Shown here in pieces: positions 14,401-24,860 of a DNA stretch of 64,000 bases; position 1 is the first letter of the stretch; every line of letters begins with the position of its first letter. The notes beneath the pieces are model-generated. The model saw only the letters and a program-made list of their open reading frames with translations. It made no database searches and was not told the DNA's origin. The stretch spans positions 13,622,001 to 13,686,000 of the forward strand of contig NC_046676.1 of assembly GCF_003369915.1 (NCBI RefSeq). Reading direction: 5' to 3'. Made by a program: the position numbers and the translations under genes. Source of the DNA: Drosophila miranda (lineage: Eukaryota; Arthropoda; Insecta; Diptera; Drosophilidae).

Positions 14401-17400
14401 TGTGCAAAATTATCCCCAAAATAAATATCAGCAACAGAGTTTCCATTCCATGTCCTCGCTGCCTCGGACTTGTTTCAAGGCATATTCAATTGAAAATTCT
14501 GCCTTTTGCGACGTTCATATATTGACACATTTTCTAAATTAAAGAGGGAAATTAGTTGGTATTACTGCGGTTGACATGATGATGATGCTTGACCACTGCT
14601 ATAACCCTATGGAATAGAATATTTAAAGACATATTTGTTGAAACAACAAATGTGGTGGAAGCCTGCTGCTTGACTCTGTTGACGCCACTAAGCCGCTTAT
14701 TCTGTATTTATTGCAATTAAAATTAATTTGAGTTCTTTTTCCTTTTAAATCCTTTGCGTGCTGCCTGTGCTTTTGTGGATAGGTGCCATCATCTTCGGGT
14801 CCGACCAGGAGGTGAGGCAGGTGATGCGGGCTGTACGGCGGGCCAATGCGACGGGCTCGTTCTCCTGGATAGGCTCCGATGGCTGGAGTGCTCGAAATCT
14901 TGTTTCCGACGACTACGAACCAGAGGCAAGTAAACTATTGCTCCGTCAGCCAGTGCCGATGACTGAGCGAGTTCTGCCAGTCGGAAATTATGAGGTCTAA
15001 ATGGGCGAAACGGTAGCAGCGTTTGATAAATGATTCGCAGCACCAGGAGCAACAGCAGGAGCAGCTGAAGTTGATGGTGATGTTCCAGACACACAAAAGG
15101 CGTGACAATGCGTGCTGACTGTGGCTGTGGCTGTCTGGCACTCCGGAAGCGAATAAATGATGGTCCGAGCAAATAATAGAAAACAGTGCGCGTTTCATCG
15201 CGTTTTTCCTATGATGAATTGTGGCTTAATTGAAATTAATTGTCCGTCTGTGTGCTTACATTAATTTGTGAAACCGTTTCAATCGAGAGATGAGTGCGTG
15301 ACTGAAAGAGGCACCCATCTCTAGCTTTTGTTTTGTGACAATTTAATCAAGCATTCGCCCACGTGGTCGCTCTTCTTACAAACAGGTGGAGGGCACCCTC
15401 TCCGTGCAGCCACAGGCGAATCCAGTGCGCGGCTTTGAGGAGTACTTCCTCAACTTAACTGTCGAGAACAACCAACGCAATCCGTGGTTCGTAGGTAAGT
15501 CCCTGCCACAGCCAATCCACGCATAAATGCGATTACAGTCGTTACCCTTAGAATTCTGGGAGGATCATTTCCAATGCCGCTACCCAGGCAGCACCAGCAC
15601 CCCCTACAACAACTACACCAAACAGTGCACCAACAAAGAGCGACTCTCGCGGCAGAACACTGACTTTGAGGATCAGCTGCAGTTCGTTAGCGATGCGGTT
15701 ATGGCATTTGCCTACGCTCTTAGGTAAGTTCAGAGCCGAGAAATGGCAGAAACGCACATAACTCCACATTAATTGCTCAGGGACATGCATCACGACCTGT
15801 GCGGGGGAAGGCCCTCGCTGTGCGATGCCATGAAGCCCACCAAGGGGGCCGACTTGCTAAAATATTTGCGTAAAGTTCAATTCAAAGGTAAGCAGGGATT
15901 AAATGTTGTCTTTGACATCTAGACCAAGTGGAACAGCGGGTAAATGAAATCCAAGTATGCACTGCATAGGATTGATAAGTCGTGCTGGACGGCGCTCGGT
16001 GACAATTTCTGAAAGGAAAGGAAAGGAAAGGAAGATAATGTCTGCCATGTGAAGTGCTTTTCACCATTCCATCATTCCACCATCGTAGGTCGAGTCTCAA
16101 GTGTTGCGCATATACGTATAAATTTAAGTGGAAATATCCCGCTAGCATTTCGTTGTGGTTGAACGTGTACATGATGGCATGGGTCTTAGTGTGGGAACGG
16201 AACGAGTGTCCTACCCTGCGTATACGCATTGGCTATGTTTTCGAGTGGAAAATTGACTTGCTTGTCATCGTCATTGAACTCAATTTGAAATTCAATAAAT
16301 TATACAGACCGAGAGGGCGGAATGGAGAGGGTAAGCTCCAGCCAAAGGCTTCTCTCTAGCTCTGACTGACACAGATAGTCAATTTTCTGATAAAGCATCA
16401 GTTCCGTTGTGGCCCTTTCTTTCAAGGCGTAAAGCCATAAACACTTTTCCCTCGCTTTACCCATTCCGCAGGCCTCAGCGGCGACCATTTTCGCTTCGAC
16501 GTGAACGGCGATGGACCGGCCCGGTACAACATCATCCACTTCAAGCAGTCGCAGATCGGCCAGTACCACTGGGTGAAGGTGGGCGAGTACTACGAGGGCG
16601 AGCTGCGTTTGAATATGTCTGGTAAGACAAGAGACGTTCTCCAAAGCAATTTCCATTTCTATTTACATTTTTTGACTTTGATTTTGATTTTCATTCCATT
16701 CTATTCCATCTACACAGAGGTGAAGTTCAAGCGACTGAGTCCGAAGCCACCAGAGTCCGTCTGCAGTTTGCCCTGCGATGTTGGTCAGGCCAAGAAATAT
16801 GTCGAGGGCGAGAGCTGCTGCTGGCACTGTTTCAATTGTACAACTTATCAAGTAAGTGCCGGGCACTCGGTCCAGCTGCGTTTGCTGCTGCTCCTACCAT
16901 CTAATTTAATTGCTGGAGCTTTTCTCCCAATGGAAACGGAAGCTACTGCACCAGAGAGACACGGTGCAAGTACAGTGCGAATGGGGAGTGGGAAAACGAA
17001 TAACCAGAGGCTCCTCGGTGCTGGTGTCGACAGTACAATTAAAATAGGCCATAGAAGTTCCATTTCCGTTGATTTGTGTGTCTCCTTTGTTTGTATCACT
17101 TTCGCAGATTCGTCATCCTGATGACGAGACACATTGCCAGCTGTGCAAATGGGGCACGCTGCCCGACGCCCACAAGCAGTACTGCCGGGCCATACCAGAG
17201 GTGTACCTGCGACCAGAGTCTGCCTGGGCCATTGGGGCCATGGCATTTAGCTCCACGGGTATTCTGATAACGCTCTTTGTAATGGGTGTATTTGTCAAGT
17301 GAGTGCAAAAAGAGGGAATTTTCAAACTCCCGTGTGGTGTCGGGGAGGGAGAGTTTGAACACATATCCTGTGTAGTTTTTCCGATTCGGGAAACTTTTTC

Positions 17401-20400
17401 CATGCAATTTATGGCAATTAAAAAGTTTTCCATAATATTCTAATACGAGTACCTATGCAAGAAAGCTAACCAACAAATCATTGCCTAATTGGAGCTTCGG
17501 AAGCATACGTACATGGTGTACACATGACTGAAGTTGATAACTTTTCTCCTCACTCCACCCTCTATTCCGCAACACAGGCACAATGATACGCCCATAGTTC
17601 GAGCCTCTGGACGGGAGCTGAGTTACATCCTGCTGGCCGGCATTTTCATGTGCTACGGAGTCACCTTTGCCCTGGTCCTGAAGCCCAGCAACATAGTGTG
17701 CGCCATTCAGCGGTAAGTTGTGCAGATGCCCCCCCCCCCCCCTCGCAAGCGGGTGGAGATGCGATGCGGGTGTGAACGGATTCTTTTGTACGCGTTGCAG
17801 GTTCGGCGTGGGCTTCTGCTTCACCGTTGTATATGCTGCACTGCTGACCAAAACGAATCGCATTGCACGGATCTTCAAAGCAGGCAAACAGTCTGCCAAG
17901 CGCCCCTCGTTCATTAGCCCGAAATCTCAGCTGGTGATTTGTATGTTCCTCGTCACTGTCCAGGTGAGTGGGCGTGGAGGAGGGGAAAGGCGAAGGGCTC
18001 TCCCTGCATTTGGCACGGTTTCCTCTCTCTCTCCGTCTGTCTGTCTGCATCATTCGCAGATACTCATCAACGGCGTTTGGATGGTAATTGCTCCATCACA
18101 TGCCATGCATCATTATCCGACACGCGAGGATAATATGCTCGTTTGCGACTCGTATATAGATGCCTCCTACATGATTGCGTTCTTTTATCCAATCGTTTTG
18201 ATTGTAATTTGCACTGTCTACGCGGTCCTCACGCGAAAGATACCAGAGGCATTCAACGAATCGAAGCATATTGGTGAGTACCGATTGATTGAGTCTTCAT
18301 CGAGGACGTGGGCCCGCACCGGATCGAAAAAATCCTGATTCCCCATACTCCGTACAGGCTTCACCATGTACACGACCTGCGTGATTTGGTTGGCATTTGT
18401 GCCGCTATACTTTGGAACCGCCAACCATGTGCCCCTGCGCATAACCAGCATGTCGGTGACCATCAGTCTATCCGCGAGTGTGACCATCGCATGTCTGTTC
18501 TCGCCCAAGGTAAGTAATTGGGAGGAAAGTGTGTGTGGGACAGCGATGGGGGGCGGATTGGGTTAAATGCCTTGCCAGTCGGTCGATCGCCCGGTCGACT
18601 GGTAATTACTTCATACATATTGTATATTAATTATTTCCAATTTTCCTTTATTCCGCTAACCGATTTCACAGTCGTTTCCGCTATAATTTGTAAATTGAAT
18701 TTCGATTCAGTCCCTGGCCTTTCTTCTGCTCCCTCTCTCCTCTCTCTCTCTCTCTCTCTGGAAAAACGATAAACGGACGCAAGTAGTTCATTAAAATGGC
18801 ATGGAGGCGGAAGCGAAAGGAGACGATGATAAGAAGGCGCCAAGTGGCGGTTAAGTTTGCAAACGAATACGTTATGCCCACTCCCTGGTAGTTGTCGGAC
18901 TATTTTTAATCATCGCTTCTCCTCGTCGTACACTTTATGTTCAATCGTGGCCAAAGTTAAAATGTCATGGTCCTCTGAGCTGAAAAAGGTTGAATGGGCC
19001 TGGACTGCACACACAGCTGTGGCCGGTTCATTATGAGTTCCCAAGGCTGCAGGACAAGCCAAACATCGAAAACCATTCATGACTTCAAGCTTGGTAGGGA
19101 TAGGGAGGACATACATTCGGGAGAGGTGCATGCAGAGAGTGCCCCAGAGGTGGTGTAAAATTGCTTTGCGAAAAGGAATTGCGGAAAAACAATTTCCTTG
19201 GCTAATTAAATGAAATGAAATCACACAGAAAGCAGTTTAGAAGCTGCGACAAAGTTTCCCCCTGGTTGGATAAAAGTTGAAAACACGACGTTCACACATG
19301 CAGATCCAGAAACAGCATAAATAGCCGCATTTTATGGTACTATAACCCTCGACCGCTGGGAAAAAGAGGCTATAAATACTCAACGTTGGGGCTATTATTA
19401 AATGTCAGGGAATAAAGTAGCTTGCGACTGTGCAACTGTGCGACTGTGCGACTTGGCTCCTTGGCCCATACCCTAGACGGAGCCAGAGGCAACTTTCCTA
19501 TCAGATGTCACCCAATGCACATTGTACACAGACGGGGGCTCGGGTGTACAAACAGAGGAACACCTTGGGCCATAAAAATGCAATTTACAATTGGTGTGGC
19601 AAGAGTGGAGCCACAGTAACTGCCGCATGCCACAGGAACACAAGCCGGGGGATCATTGAACTACACTCTGACCATAAAGGTGCCACCAGCCACGCCTCCT
19701 ACTCTCCTGCTCGAAGGGGGGACACACAGAGAGGGGACGAAACCATGTTGGCGGCAAGCAATTTTAACTTCCGACTGCCATTCCCCCATTTCACGCTGAC
19801 TTATGTGGCGGCCATAGCTCTACCTCTGCGGGAGTATGTAAGTTTTTTCCCCTCATTTGTTTGCTTGTTTGCTTTCAAATATGGGCACAAAGCGGCCACA
19901 GTAGCACCCACAATAGCACACGGGAAAGTACAATAAGAAACGCCATCCAAATGGCGTCCAAACAATGTCAAAGTACGGCCGGAAATGTCCGAGCAATATG
20001 TAGCAGGACGCAACGCAAACGAACGTAAGGGGAACGTAACGTAAATGAAGACGGACTCGTCTTGCCATTGCGAAGGGGAAATGGCTAATGACACTAGGAC
20101 TTAAGGCTGGGCAGAGGGTGGGCGTGCCTGGTCACGCAGTTCCTATTAATGGAAACCATTAACTAGAGCTTCCAGATGAAACTTATTTGAAGAGTCATGT
20201 CGTACAATGGTTGAATGCGTAGTGTTGAAAACGTGTAGTCGCAAATGATTTCCATCTAATTGGCAATGATTTTATTTGCCTCGAAATGTCGTTACAGCTC
20301 TACATAATACTCATTCGTCCGGAGCGCAATGTGCGGCAGAGTATGATGCCTCCGCGCCATGGCAACATGCACCGCACGGCAGGAACAGGACCCTCGTCGA

Positions 20401-21012
20401 TGATGGCCGCTGCGGTTGTGGGCGCCGCCACCTGCGCCCAGGAGGAGAAGATACAGAGGCACATCACGCCCACCAATACGGGTAAGCAGTTACCAGATAA
20501 TTTGTGTTGGTTTGCCCTTCCATTTTTTGGCTCTTCCCCTCTAACTACCCGTCGCAGAGGCCTCGCTGAAGACGAAAAAATTATGCGAAATGGCCACGCA
20601 GACGATTTCCAGCATCTTCACATCGCTGGACATCAACACCTATAACCAGATTCCCTATGCCGATCAGTTTGTGCCAAATAATACGGCCATAGCAACGAGC
20701 ACGCCCACGCCCCCAGCCAGTGGAGACAATGAGGAGCACGTGGTATCCAACAACAACAAAATCAATCAGATGCAACACGGCCAGGCAGCCGCTACCAATG
20801 TTGCCTCCACGGCCGTCAATGGTATTACCAGCGCGCCGGCAACCACAGCAGCAACAGCCGCGGCAGGAATTGTGGGAACAACAGCAGCAGCAGTGACTGC
20901 GATAGCTGCCACAGTGACTACAATTGCAACATCCACCAGCACAGATGCCACAGGAACCACCAATGCCACCAATGGCAGCCATCGGGGGCCCGTTCTGCAG
21001 ACAAACTTATAA
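6649..21012 (+). CDS. mtt: mangetout / DmXR: class C GPCR (mGluR-like, L-canavanine receptor)
   Basis: CDS exons: 6649-7642, 10084-10226, 11795-11965, 12107-12251, 14783-14925, 15386-15494, 15552-15723, 15781-15887, 16472-16621, 16718-16851, 17108-17298, 17578-17712, 17801-17963, 18060-18273, 18358-18509, 20298-20481, 20558-21012. All phases close, giving 1253 aa. A signal peptide (residues 1-30) is followed by a long low-complexity region with eight His in a row (77-84). The bilobed ligand-binding domain starts near residue 256 ([12 protein letters not shown]) and includes [18 protein letters not shown] and [17 protein letters not shown] Cys-rich domain (exons 10-11, CCWHCFNC) precedes seven membrane helices in exons 11-16 (helix 1 around [18 protein letters not shown]; helix 7 runs into [14 protein letters not shown]). 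The tail is Ala/Thr-rich. Domain order and wording are those of Drosophila DmXR, known from the literature to respond to L-canavanine and mediate avoidance; that function is inferred by orthology. Intron 5 uses a GC donor. The start is the only ATG ahead of the signal peptide. Confidence 0.93.
7724..7747. repeat. (GT)n microsatellite
   Basis: Twelve GT units are read directly in mtt intron 1. Confidence 0.95.
8449..8482. repeat. (CA)n microsatellite
   Basis: Seventeen CA units in mtt intron 1. Together with the (GT)n tract 0.7 kb upstream, it could let the intron transcript pair with itself. Confidence 0.95.
9762..9951 (+). mobile_element. Possible solo LTR or LTR-plus-leader remnant (retrotransposon fossil)
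   Basis: The segment runs from a TGT-type start to an ACA end. It carries an AATAAA about 60 bp before its end, and is followed within about 12 bp by TGGTGGCAGAAGCCGG, which resembles a primer-binding leader of LTR retrotransposons. It sits in mtt intron 1 with no coding region attached. The family is unknown and no partner LTR was seen, so this is a weak call based on layout only. Confidence 0.25.
12252..14782 (+). other. mtt intron 4 (2.5 kb)
   Basis: The intron is GT-AG (donor GTAAGTGC, acceptor GGATAG). It contains a (CCAGTG)-like minisatellite patch around 13170-13202, a (CA)n run near 13575-13600 and a (GA)n run at 14192-14215. I see no nested coding exon. Confidence 0.75.
14192..14215. 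repeat. (GA)n microsatellite
   Basis: A plain GA repeat within mtt intron 4, read directly. Confidence 0.9.
18510..20297 (+). other. mtt intron 15 (1.8 kb) inside the membrane-helix 7 region
   Basis: A GT-AG intron between the exon ending in ACLFSPK and the one beginning [11 protein letters not shown], splitting helix 7 from the cytoplasmic tail. It holds a (CT)n run (18740-18759) and a small gcgact/gtgcaa tandem near 19422-19455. No nested gene was seen. Confidence 0.75.
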
Positions 21013-21204
21013 CTAAACGCTCAGGAACTGCAGCAGCAGCTGCTAAAGGAGCAGCTTCGACAGCGGCAACTGGAGGCACTGGACCCTCAACAAGAGCCAT
21101 TGAAGGAAGAGCAGCAGCAAACAATGACGCAAGGTTCCGGCAGCGATGGCGGCAGCATAGGTAGTGGAACCGCCTCCAGGAAACGGGCAGCCATACCCGT
21201 CTAA
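21013..21204 (+). other. mtt: In-frame 63-codon extension after the mtt stop (read-through candidate)
   Basis: The mtt frame closes at TAA (21010-21012, context TTA TAA CTA), but the same frame stays open for 63 more codons to a second TAA at 21202-21204. The extension is Gln-rich (ELQQQLLKEQLRQRQLEALD), then Gly/Ser-rich, and ends RKRAAIPV. Its base composition and codon choice resemble the preceding exon rather than the A/T-rich 3' UTR that follows. Stop-codon read-through is common in Drosophila neuronal genes, so a longer isoform of about 1317 residues is plausible; a recent stop gain or an unrecognised alternative splice are the alternatives. Splicing exon 16 straight to the CAG at 21022-21024 would not keep this frame. 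Confidence 0.5.
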
Positions 21205-21483
21205 AGTCCACCATGGAAGCATCCAATAACAATACGCGCGAGTAAGTGGCAGAAAATGTGAATATACTGTAAGTTTTCTAAATGTCCAACAGGACGGTAC
21301 AGGGAGAGAGGCAGCACTGGGAACCGGTTGGGGAACGGGAACGCCCTCTCATGTTCCTGCTAAAGAAACGATAACTATATCAAACTTTAGAACTTTAGCA
21401 GTATCATGTGAGGGCTGGCCCAAGGGAACTGAATGAAGAACGTAAGAGTATACATATATCCGCTATTCCGCTCCCCTCAACCG

Positions 21484-21489
21484 AATAAA
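21484..21489 (+). terminator. Candidate polyadenylation signal of mtt
   Basis: The first AATAAA after the mtt stop. Further A/T-rich sequence and another AATAAA near 22418 would give a longer 3' UTR approaching the convergent maltase gene. Confidence 0.4.
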
Positions 21490-22011
21490 TTCGGTTTCCA
21501 ATGATGTACGCGTAACCAAACCAAACGATTTGTCAAACAATTTGTCAGCCATTAAGAAGTAAATGAATATTAAGTGTTTATCTTTAAGCTTGTCTATCCC
21601 TTTCTTCAAGGATTGTTTGAAAATATTGCAGAAAGGAATAAGATATAGAGATGGAAACGTAAACGGAAACGGAAAACAAAAGAAAATGAATGAAAAATGT
21701 GATATAATTTCAAAAATGTGTTTTCTAAAACTACGATTAACTATCTGAACTTACAATTTAAGAGTTATGCATAGGCCAACGTACAAGCTGAAGGTACAAG
21801 TAAGACCTGTACCGCAGCACTGGAGAGACAGTTGACAAGGGGGCGCAATTATGTTCCCAAGGGGCTGGGACCCAGCCCCTTTGGAATGTAGCGGCGGGAG
21901 TGGAGCCACAGCCACGTACAACAATTGCAATTAAAATTGCATTTATTGTGTTGTTTGAGCCCAGCAACATGGTAGATTTAATTGTTGCCCAGCTAAAGTG
22001 TTTATATGTAC

Positions 22012-22031
22012 ATATATATATATATATATAT
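22012..22031. repeat. (TA)n microsatellite
   Basis: About ten TA/AT units in the mtt 3' UTR or intergenic zone, read directly. Confidence 0.9.
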
Positions 22032-22450
22032 GAAAACCCTCTAGCCTCTAGTTCGGTGTGTATAAATATTAATGTTAATTGTGCCGCTTACCATTTGAAT
22101 GTTTTTGAAATGTGTTGACTCCAAGTAAACTATATTTGCATATATAGAATTACATCATACACATGTCTAAGAACTAATATATCTTAAAGTTTAGCCAAAT
22201 GATGAGAGTTCAAGAAGTTAGTGCAATGTATTTGAATCTCTGTGTGTGTTGCGTTACGTGTACATAAATAAGCAAACGAAATCAAATGAACATTTTTGAA
22301 TGTCTTTCCCGTTGGTTGATCACTTAATTCGTAGCTAATAACAATAACAATAATATATTATTAACCATGAGTATACATATTTACGAATAAATCAGAACTA
22401 CAGCTGATATCAATGGAAATAAAATACTTCGTGATTCATGTCCTTTCCTT

Positions 22451-24422
22451 TCATTGGGTGGTCAGAACCAAGGCTTCAGCTGGATCCACGCTCAGCATTT
22501 GAGCGCTGAAGGAAGTTCTATGAAGGGGATATTTATTAACTCCACATTCGTTTTGGAATATAATCCCACTTACCCCTCGGACTTGGTGGAGGCCAGACTG
22601 CGGACGAGCAGCTCCAAGTTCCCAGACAGATTCTTGTCGAACTCCCGCAAGTCAATAGTTTTGGTCTCGGAGCCAAAGTTGATTACACCCACAATAGTGG
22701 GATAGTTGGCGAGCGATCTAAATGGATAAAACATCAGGTCTTTTACTCCACTTGAGAGCGATTTCACTCACCGTCGAACCACAAATATGTCCTCGGTTAG
22801 AGCCAGATACTTGGTGGATCCGTTCTGCAGGGTCTTTGATGATTTGCGTAGAGCCACCAGCATCTTGTAGATCTTCAGATGGGAATGTTCTGCCGCCAGT
22901 TCTGTCTCTACATTGACCGTCTCGTAGTCGCCCGCCAAGGGCAGCCAGGTGGTGGGTCCATCGGTGAAGCCCGCATTGCTGCCACCCGTCCACTGGAATG
23001 GCGTTCGCTCGGGATCCCGAGTGTACATCTCGTAGATATCCGGATTGGAGTTGCAGCCCCAAGGATCCACAGTGTCCTCCCAGCTGATCTCGCCATCGGT
23101 CATGCCGATCTCCTCGCCCTGGTATGTCACACTTGCCCCTGGCAGGATCATCACCAGCATGTTCATGCCATCAATGTGGTCCACTCCGTATCGACTGGCT
23201 GCCCGTCGCTTGTCGTGGTTTCCCAGCTACATGTAAGGGAATGGGGATCGTGAATTACTGTACCTACTATCTAGAGAGACCCTCAACCTACCACCCAATT
23301 GGGCGTGCGTCCAACGGGCATATTCTTCAGCCACAAGTCGATTGCCTCCTGCACTGTCTGGGCACTTAGACCCTTCTGATCCATCACCGTGATCAGGTTG
23401 AAGTTGAAGGGCAGGTGGGCACCCTCCGTCGTCCGATTGCCATAGAACTGCATAGTGAACCAGGCAGCAGAGTAGGTCTCTATAAGAAGGACACTCGAGT
23501 CGCCCCCATATATCCTTTTGTGGTCGTCCAGCACCGTGCGCCATTGGTAAACCATATCTATGGTCTCTGGCCTGTCTTCAATGTACGTCGTGGTCAGATA
23601 GTCCCGATCATCTGGATCATCAGTGGCTCCTGACACAGTCTCATCGGGGTACTGACCATCTGCATCGGGCAGGACCTCGAATAGAGGCGGAAGTGCATCG
23701 CAGCGGAAGCCAGCCACGCCCTCGTTCAGCCAGTAGCGAAGCACGCGCTTCATCTGCTCCACCACCAGAGGATTACGGTAGTTGAGATCGGGCTGCTGCA
23801 CTGCAAACTGGTGCAGATAGTACTGCTGCCGCTCCTCGTTCCACTCCCAGGCTGTGCCACGGAAATACTGCAGCCAGTTGGTCGGTGGCTCCCTCTTTCC
23901 CGTCTCAGCATTCACCTTTCCATCATGCCACACGTAGTAGTCCTCGTAGCCCTTCTCCCTTTTCACTGACTTTTTGAACCACTCGTTCTCGTCACTCGAG
24001 TGGTTTGGGACAAAGTCCAGTATGATCTTCAGATCCAATTCTTTGGCTTTCTTGATCAACGCTCGGAAGTCGTCCAGAGTTCCGTACTCTGGCTGGATGT
24101 CGAAGAAGTCGGAAATGTCGTATCCAAAGTCCACCATGGGCGAGGCAAAGATGGGTGACAGCCAGGCGGCAGTCACGCCCAGATCCTTGAGGTATTCCAG
24201 CTTGCTCGTGATGCCATTCAAGTCTCCGATGCCATCACCGTCCGAGTCCTTGAAAGATCGTGGATAGATCTGATAGAATTGCGCCGTCTCCCACCAGTCT
24301 TTGGTCTCCGCTGCTCCAGAGCTCTGCACTTGACAGCCCTGACCTTGGCCAATGGCAAAAAACAGCAGAGTCAAGAGCCCCAGCCGCAGCCGGAGCACAG
24401 TTTGGTTCCAAATCACAGACAT
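22451..24422 (-). CDS. Mal-A8: Maltase (GH13 alpha-glucosidase), Mal-A8 position
   Basis: Minus-strand CDS exons: 24422-23292, 23226-22772, 22717-22574, 22517-22451; 598 aa. The hydrophobic N-terminus (LRLGLLTLLFFAIG) is a signal peptide. The (beta/alpha)8 alpha-glucosidase domain starts at [17 protein letters not shown], with a Ca-binding-type loop [12 protein letters not shown]. Catalytic residues are present: nucleophile D242 in GFRCDAL, acid/base E315 in LLIETY, and the third acid D382 in LGNHDKR. It hydrolyses terminal alpha-1,4 bonds of maltose and sucrose, presumably in the gut lumen. The ATG at 24422 is chosen because it opens the signal peptide; the frame runs further upstream without an ATG. 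It is divergent from the next maltase with 438 bp between start codons, and shares a 231-bp identical tract with it. The symbol is assigned by cluster order next to mtt. Confidence 0.85.
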
Positions 24423-24452
24423 TATATACAACACTCCGGCTCTTCTTTGGGC

Positions 24453-24502
24453 TTTTATACTCGTAGACCCTCCAGCTAACACTTACTCGAAGGTTAGATA
24501 AG
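24453..24502 (-). promoter_or_regulatory. TATA box and GATA site of the Mal-A8 gene
   Basis: On the minus strand, TATAAAA at 24459-24453 lies about 31 bp above the start codon, predicting a leader of only a few bases. A GATAA core (plus-strand GATAAG at 24497-24502) sits about 40 bp further upstream. The functional role is inferred. Confidence 0.45.
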
Positions 24503-24769
24503 CTCTGACAAAGGAAAATACCAAGTAGTGTGACTGAAGAGCTTTGAAGAACGGTGTCTTGTGTGTTGGGGTATCCCGCCTTTATATTCAAGGCAGTAGC
24601 TTAGTAGCGCAGGGAAAAATAAGTGCTATTCTTTCCCAAAATTTCGTCCATAGTTATTTTACACATTGTGTAAGAGTATACAGCATTCGCTTTTTCTGGG
24701 GAATCGGCAAATATTGGACACTTGAGTGTTTTGCCAGTTATACAATGGAGGCCAAGTACTTGAGGTACG

Positions 24770-24826
24770 CTTATCATTTGAGCTCATACAATCAGCCAGC
24801 TACGGCCTGATCACATTCATATAAAA
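24770..24826 (+). promoter_or_regulatory. GATA site and TATA box of the Mal-A7 gene
   Basis: CTTATC at 24770-24775 and TATAAAA at 24820-24826, 35 bp before the ATG. The predicted start of transcription near 24850 gives a leader of about ten bases. Together with the Mal-A8 elements it forms a compact divergent promoter. Confidence 0.6.
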
Positions 24827-24860
24827 GAGCCAGCTTTGGGTTTCCCAACAAGTTAATAAA

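Noticed and set aside
20581-20982. Minus-strand Cys/Gly-rich 133-codon frame
   Set aside because: Antisense of the Ala/Thr-rich mtt tail (GCA/ACA repeats); no independent signal.
22879-23253. Plus-strand frames opposite the maltase exons (also at 25653, 35734, 37620, 40227, 44967)
   Set aside because: Long antisense frames are expected opposite G/C-third-position genes; they mirror the maltase codons and repeat in every paralogue.
24423-24482. Upstream extension of the Mal-A8 frame, and similar short extensions ahead of Mal-A2 and the three Cyp4e-like genes
   Set aside because: These extensions begin at non-ATG codons; the inner ATG directly precedes the signal peptide or membrane anchor and is conserved among paralogues.
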